Part shown: one piece after another, positions 1 to 8,530 of the stretch
Position numbering within the stretch: position 1 is the stretch's first letter
How the letters are laid out: each line of letters begins with the position of its first letter
From: Pseudomonas sp. ZH-FAD
GTDB lineage: Bacteria; Pseudomonadota; Gammaproteobacteria; Pseudomonadales; Pseudomonadaceae
Assembly (NCBI RefSeq): GCF_002803095.1
Contig: NZ_PGLR01000007.1
Span: 62,001 to 126,000 of the forward strand
Direction: 5' to 3'
DNA: 64,000 bases
Position numbers and translations under genes: made by a program
Notes under the pieces: model-generated
What the model saw: the letters and a program-made list of their open reading frames with translations, nothing else
What the model was told of the DNA's origin: nothing
The model's database searches: none

Positions 1-594
1 CTGATTCTTCACCAGGCCGGACAGCGGAGCGAGGTCGCAGGCGCCGTCGCCGAACTTGGTGAAAAAGCCCATCACCGCCTCGGCGGCGTGATCGGTGCCG
101 ATCACCAGACCATTGTTGGCGTTGGCGATGGCGAACTGGGCAACCATGCGGATGCGTGCCTTGATGTTGCCGACGACGAAATCGCGGCGGGCGTCGCTGA
201 GTTTCTGCAAATGGGTGACCTGCTCGCCGAGGCCGGAGACGCTGTCGGCGATGTTCACCGTGTCTTGTTCATCGGCGCAGATGAATTTCAGCGAGTCCTG
301 GGCGTCATGTTCGTCGTGCTGAGCGTTGTGCGGCAGGCGCACGGCGATGAAGCGGTACGCAGTATCGCCTGTTTCGGCACGCAGCTCCTCGACCGAAAGC
401 TGGGCCAGGCGCCCGGCGGTCAGCGAGTCGACGCCGCCGCTGATGCCCAGGACCAGCACCTTGAGGCCGGAATTCTTCAGGGTGTTCTTGATGAAGGTCT
501 TGCGCCGCTCGATCTCTGCACTCAGCGCAGCGTCGTCGGCGAATGGCGGCACCACGTCGAGGGCGGCGGCGATTTCGGCTTGGCGGTTGCTCAT
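1..594 (-). CDS. nadE: NH3-dependent NAD+ synthetase, 3' part cut by window edge
   Basis: Last step of NAD synthesis: amidation of nicotinate adenine dinucleotide to NAD+ using ATP and ammonia, in the cytoplasm. The start ATG (complement of 592-594) opens [15 protein letters not shown]. The ATP-pyrophosphatase P-loop SGGVDS lies at about residues 52-57. The reading frame runs off base 1, so about 198 residues are present and the C-terminal part is outside the window. It sits 10 nt after the pncB stop and is the third gene of the pncA-pncB-nadE operon. Regulation by NrtR from the palindrome at 2471-2505 is inferred from that operon position. Identity is strong from the P-loop, the FFTKFGDG motif and the neighbours. 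Confidence 0.95.
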   Translation of the reverse strand, partial: MSNRQAEIAAALDVVPPFADDAALSAEIERRKTFIKNTLKNSGLKVLVLGISGGVDSLTAGRLAQLSVEELRAETGDTAYRFIAVRLPHNAQHDEHDAQDSLKFICADEQDTVNIADSVSGLGEQVTHLQKLSDARRDFVVGNIKARIRMVAQFAIANANNGLVIGTDHAAEAVMGFFTKFGDGACDLAPLSGLVKNQ

Positions 595-604
595 GTCTGG
601 CTCC

Positions 605-1804
605 TCACTGGGTCACGCGAAAGACGTGTTTCAGGTAATGGACGAAGTTCTCGTCGCGGCATTGGGTCTTGCCGGGCGTATCGGAAATCTTCGCTACCGG
701 TTGACCGTTGCAGGCGATCATCTTGATCACGATGTTCATCGGCTCGACGCTGGGGATGTCGCAGGTCAGGTTGGTTCCGACCCCGAAGCTTACGTGGATT
801 CGCCCGGAAAGTGCACGGTAGAGCCGCAGCGACTTGGGCAGGTCGAGCCCGTCGGAGAACACCAGGGTCTTGCTCATCGGATCGATGCCGAGTTTCTCGT
901 AGTGGTCGATGGCCTTTTCCGCCCACACCAGTGGGTCGCCGGAGTCATGGCGCAGGCCGTCGAAGAGCTTGGCGAAGTACAGGTCGAAGTCGGCGAGGAA
1001 GGCATCCATGGTGATGCAGTCGGTCAGGGCGATGCCTAGCAAACCGCGGTATTCGCGCACCCAGCAGTCGAGCGCGGCGATCTGGCTGTCGATCAGCCGT
1101 GGGCCGAGCTGCTGATGCGCCATCAACCATTCGTGGGCCATGGTGCCAATGGGCTTGAGGTCGAACTCGCGGGCCAGGTGCACGTTGCTGGTGCCGACGA
1201 AGCGACCGGGGAAATCGCGCTTGAGGATATGCACCGCCTGCTCCTGCACGCGGTAGGAGAAGCGCCTGCGGGTGCCGAAATCAGCCAGCTGGAAACCGGC
1301 CAGTTCGCTCGGCGAGGCTTCGGCCTTGAGCCAGTCGAGCTTCTCGTACAGGCGCTCGGCGGCCTGTTCGAGCAGTACGTCGCGGTAGCGATAGCGGTTG
1401 CGCACTTCGCTGACGATGGCCAGCAGCGGCACCTCGAAGAGAATCACGTGCAACCAGGGGCCGCGCAGACGGATGCTCAACTGGCCGTCTTCGATGCTGG
1501 TGTGCACGTAGCGCAGGTTGAAGCGAAAAAGGCTTAGAAAGCGAATGAAGTCCGGCTTGATGAACGGGATGCGTTCGAGGAAGGCCAGCTGATCGACGCT
1601 CAGGCTGAGTTCGCTCAAGCGCTCGATCTGGTAGCGGATCTCGGCCAGGTAGGGCGTCAGGTCCTCGCTGCTGCGGCAACGGAATTCCCACTCCACTTCG
1701 GCATTGGGGTAGTTGTGCAGCACCGCCTGCATCATGGTCAGCTTGTAGAAATCGGTGTCCAGCAGATTCTGCACGGTGCGGTCGGCGAAGATGCTCTCGC
1801 TCAT
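605..1804 (-). CDS. pncB: nicotinate phosphoribosyltransferase
   Basis: Converts nicotinic acid, PRPP and ATP to nicotinate mononucleotide, the entry step of NAD salvage. The 399-residue length is normal for PncB. The N-terminus has [15 protein letters not shown], and the GTMAHEW motif at about residues 220-226 carries the histidine (about 224) that is phosphorylated in the family. The [10 protein letters not shown] and SFGVGTNLT segments are the expected phosphate-binding parts. Its ATG overlaps the pncA stop by 4 nt, so the two are translationally coupled, and nadE follows. Cytoplasmic. Confidence 0.97.
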   Translation of the reverse strand: MSESIFADRTVQNLLDTDFYKLTMMQAVLHNYPNAEVEWEFRCRSSEDLTPYLAEIRYQIERLSELSLSVDQLAFLERIPFIKPDFIRFLSLFRFNLRYVHTSIEDGQLSIRLRGPWLHVILFEVPLLAIVSEVRNRYRYRDVLLEQAAERLYEKLDWLKAEASPSELAGFQLADFGTRRRFSYRVQEQAVHILKRDFPGRFVGTSNVHLAREFDLKPIGTMAHEWLMAHQQLGPRLIDSQIAALDCWVREYRGLLGIALTDCITMDAFLADFDLYFAKLFDGLRHDSGDPLVWAEKAIDHYEKLGIDPMSKTLVFSDGLDLPKSLRLYRALSGRIHVSFGVGTNLTCDIPSVEPMNIVIKMIACNGQPVAKISDTPGKTQCRDENFVHYLKHVFRVTQ

Positions 1805-2445
1805 CGCGGATTCTCCTTGGCGAGTATGTCATCCAGCTGTTCCAGGCTGGTGGCAAGTGTGATGCCCTGTTCGCGCATGGCGAGGCAGGCGCTTTCGGCC
1901 GTTTCGTTGGCGATGGCGCGGCAGGCCGGTAGGAAGACGATCACCTCGAAGCCGGCACCGCGCAGCTGCAGGGCGGTGGTCTTGACGCAGTAGTCCAGGG
2001 CCAGGCCTCCCACCAGTACAAGGTCGACGCCATTTTGCCGAAGAAATTCGATCACGCCCGTGCTGCGCTTCTCGGCCAGGTCGTGATAGCAGGCGCCGTA
2101 AGGGTGCAGGTCCGGCTCAACGCCTTTCCACACGAAGTAGTGGTAATCCAGCGGCGCTGGCAGGCCATCGAGCAATTCGAAGCCGGGCGTACCGGGCACG
2201 CAGTGGCTGACCCAGGTCAGGTCGGCATTGGCCAGCGGCAGGGGGCGCAGCATCTTATCGTGTGTGTCGACGACCCAGGCCGCCTGCGGGCTATGGGCAT
2301 CCTTGCTGCCAATGCGCAGCTCGGCGCGTGCGGCCAGTTGGTTCAGCGCCGGGACGATGGCATCGCCCTCGGGCACCGGTAGCTCGTTGGGGCACAGCGG
2401 GGTGAAGCCTTTCTGGGCGTCGACGTCGAAGCTGGCGATCTTCAT
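1801..2445 (-). CDS. pncA: nicotinamidase (isochorismatase fold)
   Basis: Deamidates nicotinamide to nicotinic acid, which feeds pncB. The protein has 214 residues. The catalytic triad expected for the family can be placed: Asp9 in FDVDAQKGF, Lys107 in FVWKG and Cys153 in DYCVKTTA. The metal site appears as the D and H of SKDAHSP (about 49 and 51). It is the first gene of the minus-strand operon pncA-pncB-nadE, divergent from nrtR. From memory the P. aeruginosa equivalent is called pcnA and lies next to nadD2; no nadD2 is present here between this gene and nrtR. Confidence 0.95.
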   Translation of the reverse strand: MKIASFDVDAQKGFTPLCPNELPVPEGDAIVPALNQLAARAELRIGSKDAHSPQAAWVVDTHDKMLRPLPLANADLTWVSHCVPGTPGFELLDGLPAPLDYHYFVWKGVEPDLHPYGACYHDLAEKRSTGVIEFLRQNGVDLVLVGGLALDYCVKTTALQLRGAGFEVIVFLPACRAIANETAESACLAMREQGITLATSLEQLDDILAKENPR

Positions 2446-2470
2446 GGTGCGCCTCCTTCTCGTGGGTGAG

Positions 2471-2505
2471 TGACTACATATTTCATCTGATGAAATATGT
2501 AGTCA
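2471..2505. promoter_or_regulatory. candidate NrtR operator, 16-bp-arm palindrome
   Basis: A perfect inverted repeat with 16-bp arms (2471-2486 and 2490-2505) around a 3-base centre, reading TGACTACATATTTCAT then CTG then its reverse complement. It lies between the divergent pncA and nrtR starts, 26 bases upstream of pncA. A related half-site, GATGAAATAAGTAGA, is at 2553-2567 close to the nrtR start and could serve autoregulation. The position next to an NrtR gene and NAD salvage genes makes this the obvious operator. Binding is inferred from family knowledge. Confidence 0.8.
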
Positions 2506-2586
2506 AGCGTTTTCACCAAATCCTGCGTGAAAAAATATGAGTTATTGGTCAAGATGAAATAAGTAGATGAAGGAGCAAGGGACGGG

Positions 2587-3279
2587 ATGAGTGCAGTGGA
2601 AGTGCTGGCCGGGGTGGATATCGTTGCCCTGCGCCTGAGCGAGGAGGGGGCGTTGCAGGTGCTGCTGCTGCGTCGCCAGCGCGAACCCTACGCCGGGCAA
2701 TGGGCGCTACCGGGCGTGCTGGTCAACGGTCGTTGCGCCGATGCCAGCCTGGACGCCGCCGCTGCTCGGGCACTGGCGGACAAGGCACGCCTGCAACCGC
2801 AATATCTGGAGCAGGTGGCGACGGTGGGTAATGGTCTGCGAGATCCACGTGGCTGGTCGCTGAGCACCTGCTATCTGGCGCTGCTGGCACCCGACGCCGA
2901 GCCGCAGGATGAAAGTTTGCGCTTCGTCGATCTGTCGCGCGTCACTGCCGGGCAGCAGGCGTTGCCATTCGACCATACGCAACTGGTGCGCCTGGCAGCC
3001 GAGCGGCTGCGCGGCAAGTCGGTGTACAGCTCGCTGCCGCTGTACCTGCTGGCGCCGCGATTTACCGTGACCGAAGCGCTGACGGCATTCCAGGCTTGTC
3101 TGGGCGAGCCGGTGCAGCACACCACCTTGCGCGGGAGGCTGGAACGGATGAAGGCGCAGGGTTGGATCAGTGATACCGGCGAGAAGAATTATCCGAAGAT
3201 GGGGCGGCCACAGAACCTGCTGGAGCATCTTCCGCAAGAGGCTGAGGCCTTTATCTTCGACCGCAGCCTGCTGGCTTAG
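2587..3279 (+). CDS. nrtR: NrtR, Nudix-related repressor of NAD metabolism
   Basis: Transcriptional repressor whose N-terminal Nudix-like domain senses ADP-ribose-type NAD breakdown products and whose C-terminal winged helix binds DNA. The 230-residue protein shows a Nudix fold start (VDIVALRL, LLLRRQREPYAGQWALPG). The Nudix box is degenerate, with RALADKARL where REUXEEXGU is expected, so it is probably a sensor and not a hydrolase. The C-terminal part (about 145-230) holds the winged-helix region ending near GWISDTGEKNYPKMGRPQN. It is divergent from pncA-pncB-nadE across the palindrome it presumably binds. Its TAG stop directly abuts a repeat element at 3280. Confidence 0.93.
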   Translation: MSAVEVLAGVDIVALRLSEEGALQVLLLRRQREPYAGQWALPGVLVNGRCADASLDAAAARALADKARLQPQYLEQVATVGNGLRDPRGWSLSTCYLALLAPDAEPQDESLRFVDLSRVTAGQQALPFDHTQLVRLAAERLRGKSVYSSLPLYLLAPRFTVTEALTAFQACLGEPVQHTTLRGRLERMKAQGWISDTGEKNYPKMGRPQNLLEHLPQEAEAFIFDRSLLA

Positions 3280-3479
3280 CAGGCCGTTGAAAAACTACCT
3301 ACGTTGCCATTGCTGCGTTAAAAACAGGCTCGCGTGCGAGCCCAGGCTAGGCGCCGCCGCCAAAAATGCTCATTTACAGCTCGTAAAGTCGACCGCGACT
3401 CCGACCGTTTTTCACCTGTTTTTGCGGGGCCGCCACCGGTATTGCCCTGGCTGCCTCGCCTAGGTTTTTCAACGGCCTG
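3280..3479. repeat. dispersed structured repeat, copy A
   Basis: A 200-bp noncoding element bounded by perfect 16-bp inverted ends (CAGGCCGTTGAAAAAC at 3280-3295 and its complement at 3464-3479). It contains the family core ATGCTCATTTACAGC at 3366-3380 followed by GTAAA at 3383-3387. A second inner stem pairs AAAAACAGG with CCTGTTTTT. It begins on the base after the nrtR stop codon. Other copies are at 6346, 16391 and 23777 (reverse orientation), with a coreless relative at 16535. Confidence 0.85.
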
Positions 3480-3514
3480 TTCGCAGGCGCTCCCTGAATC
3501 GCAGGCAAAAAAAT

Positions 3515-3530
3515 AGGCGCCAGAGGCGCC
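3515..3530 (-). terminator. hairpin followed by T-rich run on the minus strand
   Basis: GGCGCC AGA GGCGCC hairpin; on the minus strand it is followed by a run of T residues interrupted once by A. It lies downstream of the minus-strand gene quiP and after the stronger hairpin at 3632-3650, so it would be a second backup terminator. The stem is short, so confidence is moderate. Confidence 0.5.
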
Positions 3531-3631
3531 AGGGGAGCATTTCAATCGATGCATGGTCTTTGAGACTGCCTCGTCCGGGAAGTTCCATTCGGTGATGGAA
3601 AAAGGCCATCTTTTTTCTTCAGGCAAAAGAA

Positions 3632-3650
3632 AAGGCGCCAGGGGCGCCTT
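3632..3650 (-). terminator. rho-independent terminator of quiP
   Basis: AAGGCGCC AGG GGCGCCTT forms an 8-bp stem with a 3-base loop. Read on the minus strand it is followed by TTTTCTTTT. It is about 80 bases after the quiP stop, as expected for that transcript. Confidence 0.7.
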
Positions 3651-3731
3651 AAAACGATGATCTATGGAGTAAGTCGATTATTCAGAGTGAGGCGCTGAGG
3701 GAAAGGTTCAGCGCCACCCGACGAACGGTCA

Positions 3732-6245
3732 TTACTTGGCCGGCATCAGCAACAGGCGCTGGTTGCCGTAGACCTTGTCCAGGTTCTGTGCCTTGAACGG
3801 GAAGCTCATGTAGCCGCCCTTGAGCCATGACTCGATGCCGTCGGCATAGTGTGGGCTGGCCGGGTTGCCGGACTGGCCCGAGCTGTTGACGCCGACCAAG
3901 GGTTCGTCCGCGGCGAAATCCACCACGATGCGCATGGCTGGAATCAGGAAGGTGTTGAAATCCTGGCCCCAGGCGTAGGCGGAGACGTTCAGCGTGCTGT
4001 GGTCGCCCCCGGCAGGATAGGGGCCGCGATCCAGGTAACCTTTCAGGGCGTTGATGCTGGTGCGCTGGCTGGCGCTCATGTAAGGCGCCATGCGCGTGGT
4101 GTCCGTTACCCACTCATAGGTGTGCAGCTTGCCCCATTGCCAGTTGCGACGCTCGGCGCCCAATCGACTTTCCAACAGCTCGATGCTGGCGGCCAGGCTG
4201 CGCGCCAGAATGGTCGGCTTGTCTTCCTGCTCTGGCGTGCGGATGTCGTTCCAGAACGGGCTGTCGGCACGCCCAAGCAGGTGATCGGCCTGCGCCGAGT
4301 AGGAGGTGTTGGCGGTTTGCACCAGCGCCTGCCAGGCTGGGCTGTCGTCCGGGCCCAGCTCGTCGAGGAAGATCTGCCTTGCGCTTTCGTGCAGGAAGGC
4401 GCCGTAGATGGCGGCATCGGCCGAGCTGGCGGCAAGCTTGCCGTCGAACGCCAGTAGGCGCTTCAGGGCTTCATCGGCACGTGCGCGCTGGCCAGCCGGC
4501 AGGGCAGCAATGGCCTGGCGCAGCGAGTCGTGCATGGCCGGGTCATTGAACATGGCCTGCAGTTTGGCGACGAAAGGTGAGGTCTGGTCGTACTGCATGG
4601 CGATCATGCTGCGGCCATCGTGACGGCCATTGCCCGCCAGCTCGGCGATGCGTTCGGCGCGTTCCGGGTAGTACCAGGAGCTGGACAGCTGCATGCCGTA
4701 ACCGGGCGGCACGCTGCGCTCGTTGGCGGTGCCCAGCCAGCCTTGCGGCGGGTCCTGATCGTAAGGGTGCAGCATCGGGTCGGCGAAGCCGTCCCAGGCG
4801 TAGCGCTCGTCCCAGCCAGGGGAGGGCAGCAGGCCACGACCTTCGCGGCGATTCGGATAGCGCCCGGTGACCTGCCAGCCGATGTGCTGGGCGTCGGCGA
4901 AGACGATGTTCAGCGGCATGGCGCGGATCTCCCGCGTCGCCTCGAAGGCCTGGTCCACCGACTGTGCTCGCGACAGGTCGAAGAAGGCGTCGAGGCTCTG
5001 GTCACGCTCGAACTGGGTGGTTTTCAGCGCCAGGCCGTAGCCGCTCTGCAGCGCCAGGGGCTGCAGCATATGCTTGCGTTCGCCCAGTACCGAGTTGAGC
5101 AGCGGCCCGTTACGGGTCTCGTAAAGCGTTTCGCGGATCGGCCGCTGGCCTTTGATGAAGAACGTCTCCTGGCGTTCGCTGACCGGCAGCCACTTGCCGT
5201 CGGCCTGGTACATCAGGCGACTGCCTTCGCGCTTGATGCGCTCCAGGTAGATATCCTGATTGTCGCCCATGACCATGGTCATGCCCCAGGCCAGCTTGCC
5301 GTTGTAGCCGGCGACCACAGCCGGCACACCCGCCAGGGACACGCCCGCAGCCTGGTATTTGGGCGAGCGGATCTGCACGAAATTCCACAGCGAGGGCATG
5401 CTCAGTGGCAGGTGCGTGTCATTGGCCAGCAGGCTCTTGCCGCCACGGCTACGCTGCGGGGCGATGGCCCAGTTGTTCGAGGCGGCGACGCCGAGCATGT
5501 GTTGTTCGGCGATCTGCGCGGTTGTGCGGGAAATCGCCTGCAGGCCTGGCAATTGGCCTTTGAGGTCGAGGCCGGCGAGTTTTTCCGCCTCGGCGAAGGG
5601 CAGCGGTTCGTCCGGGTAGATCGGTAGCAGCCAGGGCAGCTTGTCGGCGCCCACCTGCTGGGCCATGGTCAGCGCGGCGATCTCTTCCTGCAGGTTCACC
5701 GCCAGGCCGAAGTTGAGCAGGCAGAACAGCAGCACCGAGTCCTCGGGCTTCCAGTACTCGGGACGATAGCCGGACTCGGCCAGATCCATCGGCATACGAT
5801 CACGGTAGCGGAACATATAGGCGTTGACGCCGCGCGAATAGACCTCGAAGAAACGTTTCAGGCGCGGCGAGGCGTCGGCGTAGAGAATTTCTGCATTCTT
5901 TTTCAGGTTGACCGCGCGCATGAAGCGGTCCATTTCCAGTACGCCGGGCCCCGCCATCTCGGCCAGGCGGCCTTGAGCCAGCAGGCGCATGCCGACCATC
6001 TGGCTGAGACGGTCACCGGCATGCACGTAGCCCAGGGTAAACAGCGCGTCGTGAAAATTGCTCGATTCGATCAGCGGCATGCCGAGTGCGTTACGCCGCA
6101 CCGACGCACTCTCGGCCACGCCCTGGATGCGCTCGACGCCACGGGTAGGTGGCACGCTGTCGGCATAACGGCTGTTGAGCAGGGACTGGCAGCCGGCGAG
6201 GCTGATCAGTGAGGCGGCAAGAGTCAGGCGGGCCAGCGCGCGCAT
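3732..6245 (-). CDS. quiP: acyl-homoserine lactone acylase QuiP (Ntn hydrolase)
   Basis: Penicillin-acylase-family enzyme that cleaves the amide bond of long-chain acyl-homoserine lactones, thereby quenching quorum signals. I chose the ATG at 6245 (837 residues) because it starts a lipoprotein signal peptide, [21 protein letters not shown], with lipobox LAGC. A longer frame to 6359 only adds an implausible N-terminus. The autoproteolytic serine that starts the beta chain is Ser of [11 protein letters not shown], about residue 256. The conserved [10 protein letters not shown] segment follows. Sequence features such as [13 protein letters not shown] and [12 protein letters not shown] match QuiP as I remember it. 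The predicted site is periplasmic and lipid-anchored. No luxI-type synthase is in the window. Confidence 0.9.
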   Translation of the reverse strand: MRALARLTLAASLISLAGCQSLLNSRYADSVPPTRGVERIQGVAESASVRRNALGMPLIESSNFHDALFTLGYVHAGDRLSQMVGMRLLAQGRLAEMAGPGVLEMDRFMRAVNLKKNAEILYADASPRLKRFFEVYSRGVNAYMFRYRDRMPMDLAESGYRPEYWKPEDSVLLFCLLNFGLAVNLQEEIAALTMAQQVGADKLPWLLPIYPDEPLPFAEAEKLAGLDLKGQLPGLQAISRTTAQIAEQHMLGVAASNNWAIAPQRSRGGKSLLANDTHLPLSMPSLWNFVQIRSPKYQAAGVSLAGVPAVVAGYNGKLAWGMTMVMGDNQDIYLERIKREGSRLMYQADGKWLPVSERQETFFIKGQRPIRETLYETRNGPLLNSVLGERKHMLQPLALQSGYGLALKTTQFERDQSLDAFFDLSRAQSVDQAFEATREIRAMPLNIVFADAQHIGWQVTGRYPNRREGRGLLPSPGWDERYAWDGFADPMLHPYDQDPPQGWLGTANERSVPPGYGMQLSSSWYYPERAERIAELAGNGRHDGRSMIAMQYDQTSPFVAKLQAMFNDPAMHDSLRQAIAALPAGQRARADEALKRLLAFDGKLAASSADAAIYGAFLHESARQIFLDELGPDDSPAWQALVQTANTSYSAQADHLLGRADSPFWNDIRTPEQEDKPTILARSLAASIELLESRLGAERRNWQWGKLHTYEWVTDTTRMAPYMSASQRTSINALKGYLDRGPYPAGGDHSTLNVSAYAWGQDFNTFLIPAMRIVVDFAADEPLVGVNSSGQSGNPASPHYADGIESWLKGGYMSFPFKAQNLDKVYGNQRLLLMPAK

Positions 6246-6345
6246 GGCGAAATTCCTTGGTGTGCGGACGGTCGAGGCCGGTCGCGCAATGACCGGCCAC
6301 AAAGGCGCCAAGGTAATAAGGCTGTCGCAGCCTGGCAAGAGGACA

Positions 6346-6534
6346 GAGAACCCGCTCAAACCCTGCTGCGCGTTGGCAATGCTGCGTTGAAAGCGGGTTG
6401 GAACGCCAGCCCGGTCAGATGCTCATTTACAGCGCGTAAACTCGAATGCGAGCCCAGTCCGTTCTTCGCCCGCTTTCGTGGGGCCGCCATCGGTATTGCC
6501 TTGCTCTAGCTCGCGAGACTTTGAGCAGGTTCTC
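6346..6534. repeat. dispersed structured repeat, copy B
   Basis: Member of the same family as copy A, about 189 bp. The inverted ends are GAGAACCCGCTCAAA at 6346-6360 and the complement of GAGAACCTGCTCAAA at 6520-6534 (14 of 15 match). These ends differ from those of copy A yet still pair with each other. The core ATGCTCATTTACAGC is at 6419-6433 and GTAAA at 6436-6440. An inner stem pairs GAAAGCGGG with CCCGCTTTC. The right end overlaps the stop codon of the gene at 6533. Confidence 0.82.
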
Positions 6535-6997
6535 AGGCGTTTGCTCGAGACCCTTTCAGTCCTTCATCCAGTAACCAGCGTGCAGCGATGCGGGCAGCGG
6601 CCTTGTGCTGCAGTTCCAGCTCGTTGAAGCGTTTTTCGAAGCGCCGCCGTTCAGCCTTGTCCAGCGCTTTCCAGCCCGCATGCGTGGGCACCTCGGCGGT
6701 GGCTTCGAAGAGCAGATGGAACACCTGGCAGCGGCTGTCATTGCTCAGGGCGCTGTCATAGTTGTCGAGCAGCACCTTGATGCGGATGGCGCCTTCGATC
6801 AACGGCAACTGCTCGTCGAGCAGGCTGCTGGCGAGGATGCTCAGATCACCGCCGATGCGTTGCTGGCGCTCTTGCTGCGCTTCGTCGCGGGCGCGCTGGT
6901 TTGCCCAGACGCGGCGCCACAGGTGCCAGGCATAAGCGGCAAGAGCCGCGATGAGCAGCAGGCCGCCCAGCAGCAGGGTCAGGGTCAGAGCATCCAT
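6533..6997 (-). CDS. DUF2489-type membrane-anchored protein
   Basis: A 154-residue protein of unknown function. I start it at the ATG of MDALTLTLLLGGLL (6997) because the upstream extension is basic and has no role. One N-terminal transmembrane helix (about residues 3-22) is followed by a charged segment rich in Q, R and E, likely coiled coil, and a helical cytoplasmic domain. The domain resembles DUF2489 as I recall it, but no function is known. It is the third of three adjacent minus-strand genes, 7 nt after the SEC-C gene. Its TGA stop lies in the right arm of repeat copy B. Confidence 0.7.
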   Translation of the reverse strand: MDALTLTLLLGGLLLIAALAAYAWHLWRRVWANQRARDEAQQERQQRIGGDLSILASSLLDEQLPLIEGAIRIKVLLDNYDSALSNDSRCQVFHLLFEATAEVPTHAGWKALDKAERRRFEKRFNELELQHKAAARIAARWLLDEGLKGSRANA

Positions 6998-7004
6998 GCG
7001 CAGT

Positions 7005-7199
7005 TCAGGCGCCGTGGCACTTCTTGTACTTCTTCTCGCTGCCGCATGGGCAAGGATCGTTACGGCCGACATCCTTCAGTGCGTTGCGCACCGGCTCCTG
7101 ATGGCCGTGGTTGCAGTGCGGACCGTGCACATGGCCGTGATCGTGATGATCGTGGTCATGGTTGCAGTCAGGGCCGTGGACGTGGGGTTGGTTGCTCAT
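7005..7199 (-). CDS. small His-rich SEC-C motif protein
   Basis: A 64-residue protein in two parts. The N-terminal half is a metal-ligand-like stretch rich in His, Asp and Gly ([18 protein letters not shown]). The C-terminal half is a canonical SEC-C zinc motif, [19 protein letters not shown], of the kind found at the end of SecA. It probably binds zinc or another transition metal. Whether it docks on SecB or ribosomes, as some SEC-C proteins do, is unknown. It lies between the lipoprotein gene at 7217 and the DUF2489 gene, all on the minus strand. Confidence 0.8.
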   Translation of the reverse strand: MSNQPHVHGPDCNHDHDHHDHGHVHGPHCNHGHQEPVRNALKDVGRNDPCPCGSEKKYKKCHGA

Positions 7200-7216
7200 G
7201 GTGTTACTCGTGCTGG

Positions 7217-7714
7217 TTATTCGGGGATGAAATCGCCGGGAATTATCTCGCCATTACGCGCCATGTGCACGCTTCGGCCGAACAACATGCCGGTTTTTAC
7301 CTCACCCTTGAGGCTATAGCGAATCGGCACGTCCGGTTTTTCCAGTGCCTTGACGATCTGCCGCACATGGCGCCAGAGGTTGGTGCGCACCGGTACTTCG
7401 AAGGTGTGGTGGCCGTGGGCGGGCACGGTGAACCACTCGTTGGAGTAGCCCTCGGCCAGCTGGATACCATTGAGATGGACGTTGTAGTCCAGCCCGCGCA
7501 CCGGCAGGCTGACGCCGTTGGGATTGTCGATTCGAAAGCGCAGGCGGAACTCCTGTTCGAGCAGCCTGGCCTTGACCACATCAACTTTGATGAGTTGGAC
7601 GTCCGGGTCCTTGAAACCACCTGTCATCCAGGTGGAGCATCCTGGCAGGCCTGAAAGCAGGCCAAAAAACATCAATAGGCTGATAATTCTTATCATTTGC
7701 GCCTGAGAAAACAT
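7217..7714 (-). CDS. LEA type-2 (water-stress/hypersensitive) lipoprotein
   Basis: A 165-residue predicted lipoprotein. The start at 7714 ([15 protein letters not shown]) is preceded by a GGGGG ribosome-binding sequence; MIRII at 7696 is the alternative. The signal peptide ends in lipobox LPGC, followed by [13 protein letters not shown]. The rest resembles the LEA14/WHy domain, with features such as [21 protein letters not shown] and [14 protein letters not shown]. These domains are thought to protect against desiccation or stress. First of a run of three minus-strand genes. Confidence 0.75.
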   Translation of the reverse strand: MFSQAQMIRIISLLMFFGLLSGLPGCSTWMTGGFKDPDVQLIKVDVVKARLLEQEFRLRFRIDNPNGVSLPVRGLDYNVHLNGIQLAEGYSNEWFTVPAHGHHTFEVPVRTNLWRHVRQIVKALEKPDVPIRYSLKGEVKTGMLFGRSVHMARNGEIIPGDFIPE

Positions 7715-7906
7715 TTCATACCCCCATTGCGTCCCAGTGTAACAAGCAAGCGCTTGGCTGCAACGGGGAAGCACTCATTATTTTCAACGAGATACTGTGG
7801 AGGTTTCGGGTTGTTGGTAATCGGGAGAGCATGAATGAGACGCCTGCAGTGTCAGGGCAAAGGAACCTGCGCCATACTGAGCGGCGAATAGGACAGGAGT
7901 GTGACC

Positions 7907-8461
7907 ATGAGTCGCTACGAGATCGCCTTCTCCGGGCAACTGGTGCCGGGCGCCCAGCCGGAGCTGGTCAAGGCCAACATGGCCAAGCTGTTCCAGGCCG
8001 ATGCTCAGCGCATCGCTCAGTTGTTCTCCGGGCGCCGCATCGTGATCAAGAACAATCTCGACGCCGCCGGGGCGGAGAAGTACCGCGCGACGCTCGAGCG
8101 TGCCGGTGCGCGGGTCGAGGTCGTCGACATGGATGCGTTGATCGAGGAGGTCGAGCTGGCCCCGCCACCGCCCGTAGAGCCGGCACCTGCTCCGGCAGCC
8201 GCACCGCCCGCGGCCAGGCCGGGGCGTCTGCAGGTCGCACCACGAGATGAGTACATGGCCGCGTTCAGTGATGTGGATGCCCCGGATTTCGATATCGCAC
8301 CGGTAGGCAGCGATCTGCAGGACGCCAGGCCCGACGCCGCCGCGCCACAGGTCGACCTGTCGCAGTTCAGTCTGGCGCCCGTTGGTAGCGATATGGGGCA
8401 AGCCAAGCCTGCGACTCCAGCGGCTGCACCGGATACCTCGCATCTGAAGCTGCAGGATTGA
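7907..8461 (+). CDS. hypothetical protein with APVGSD repeats
   Basis: I do not recognise a named family. Start at ATG 7907, 7 bases after AGGAG; an in-frame GTG lies two codons upstream. The 184-residue protein has an N-terminal alpha/beta domain of about 75 residues (SRYEIAFSGQLVPG, ending near VEVVDMDALIEE). A proline/alanine-rich linker follows (PPPPVEPAPAPAAAPPAA), then a C-terminal tail with two similar motifs, FDIAPVGSDLQDARP and FSLAPVGSDMGQAKP. No signal peptide or membrane segment is visible. Monocistronic, ending at a strong bidirectional terminator. Confidence 0.75.
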   Translation: MSRYEIAFSGQLVPGAQPELVKANMAKLFQADAQRIAQLFSGRRIVIKNNLDAAGAEKYRATLERAGARVEVVDMDALIEEVELAPPPPVEPAPAPAAAPPAARPGRLQVAPRDEYMAAFSDVDAPDFDIAPVGSDLQDARPDAAAPQVDLSQFSLAPVGSDMGQAKPATPAAAPDTSHLKLQD

Positions 8462-8481
8462 GCATTCACTATGCCTGGCCG

Positions 8482-8518
8482 AAACGCCGTGAGCTGCGTA
8501 CGCAGCCACGGCGTTTTT
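8482..8518. terminator. bidirectional terminator between convergent genes
   Basis: A strong stem AAACGCCGTG (8482-8491) pairs with CACGGCGTTT (8507-8516), enclosing a second perfect palindrome, GCTGCGTACGCAGC. A T-run follows on the plus strand. It separates the plus-strand gene ending at 8461 from the minus-strand gene ending at 8531 and can serve both. Confidence 0.85.
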
Positions 8519-8530
8519 GCGTTCAGGCCA

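Noticed and set aside
7680..7696. Fur-box-like palindrome TGATAA-TTC-TTATCA
   Set aside because: It lies inside the coding sequence of the LEA-type lipoprotein signal peptide and matches only a short part of a Fur box; likely chance AT-rich codons.
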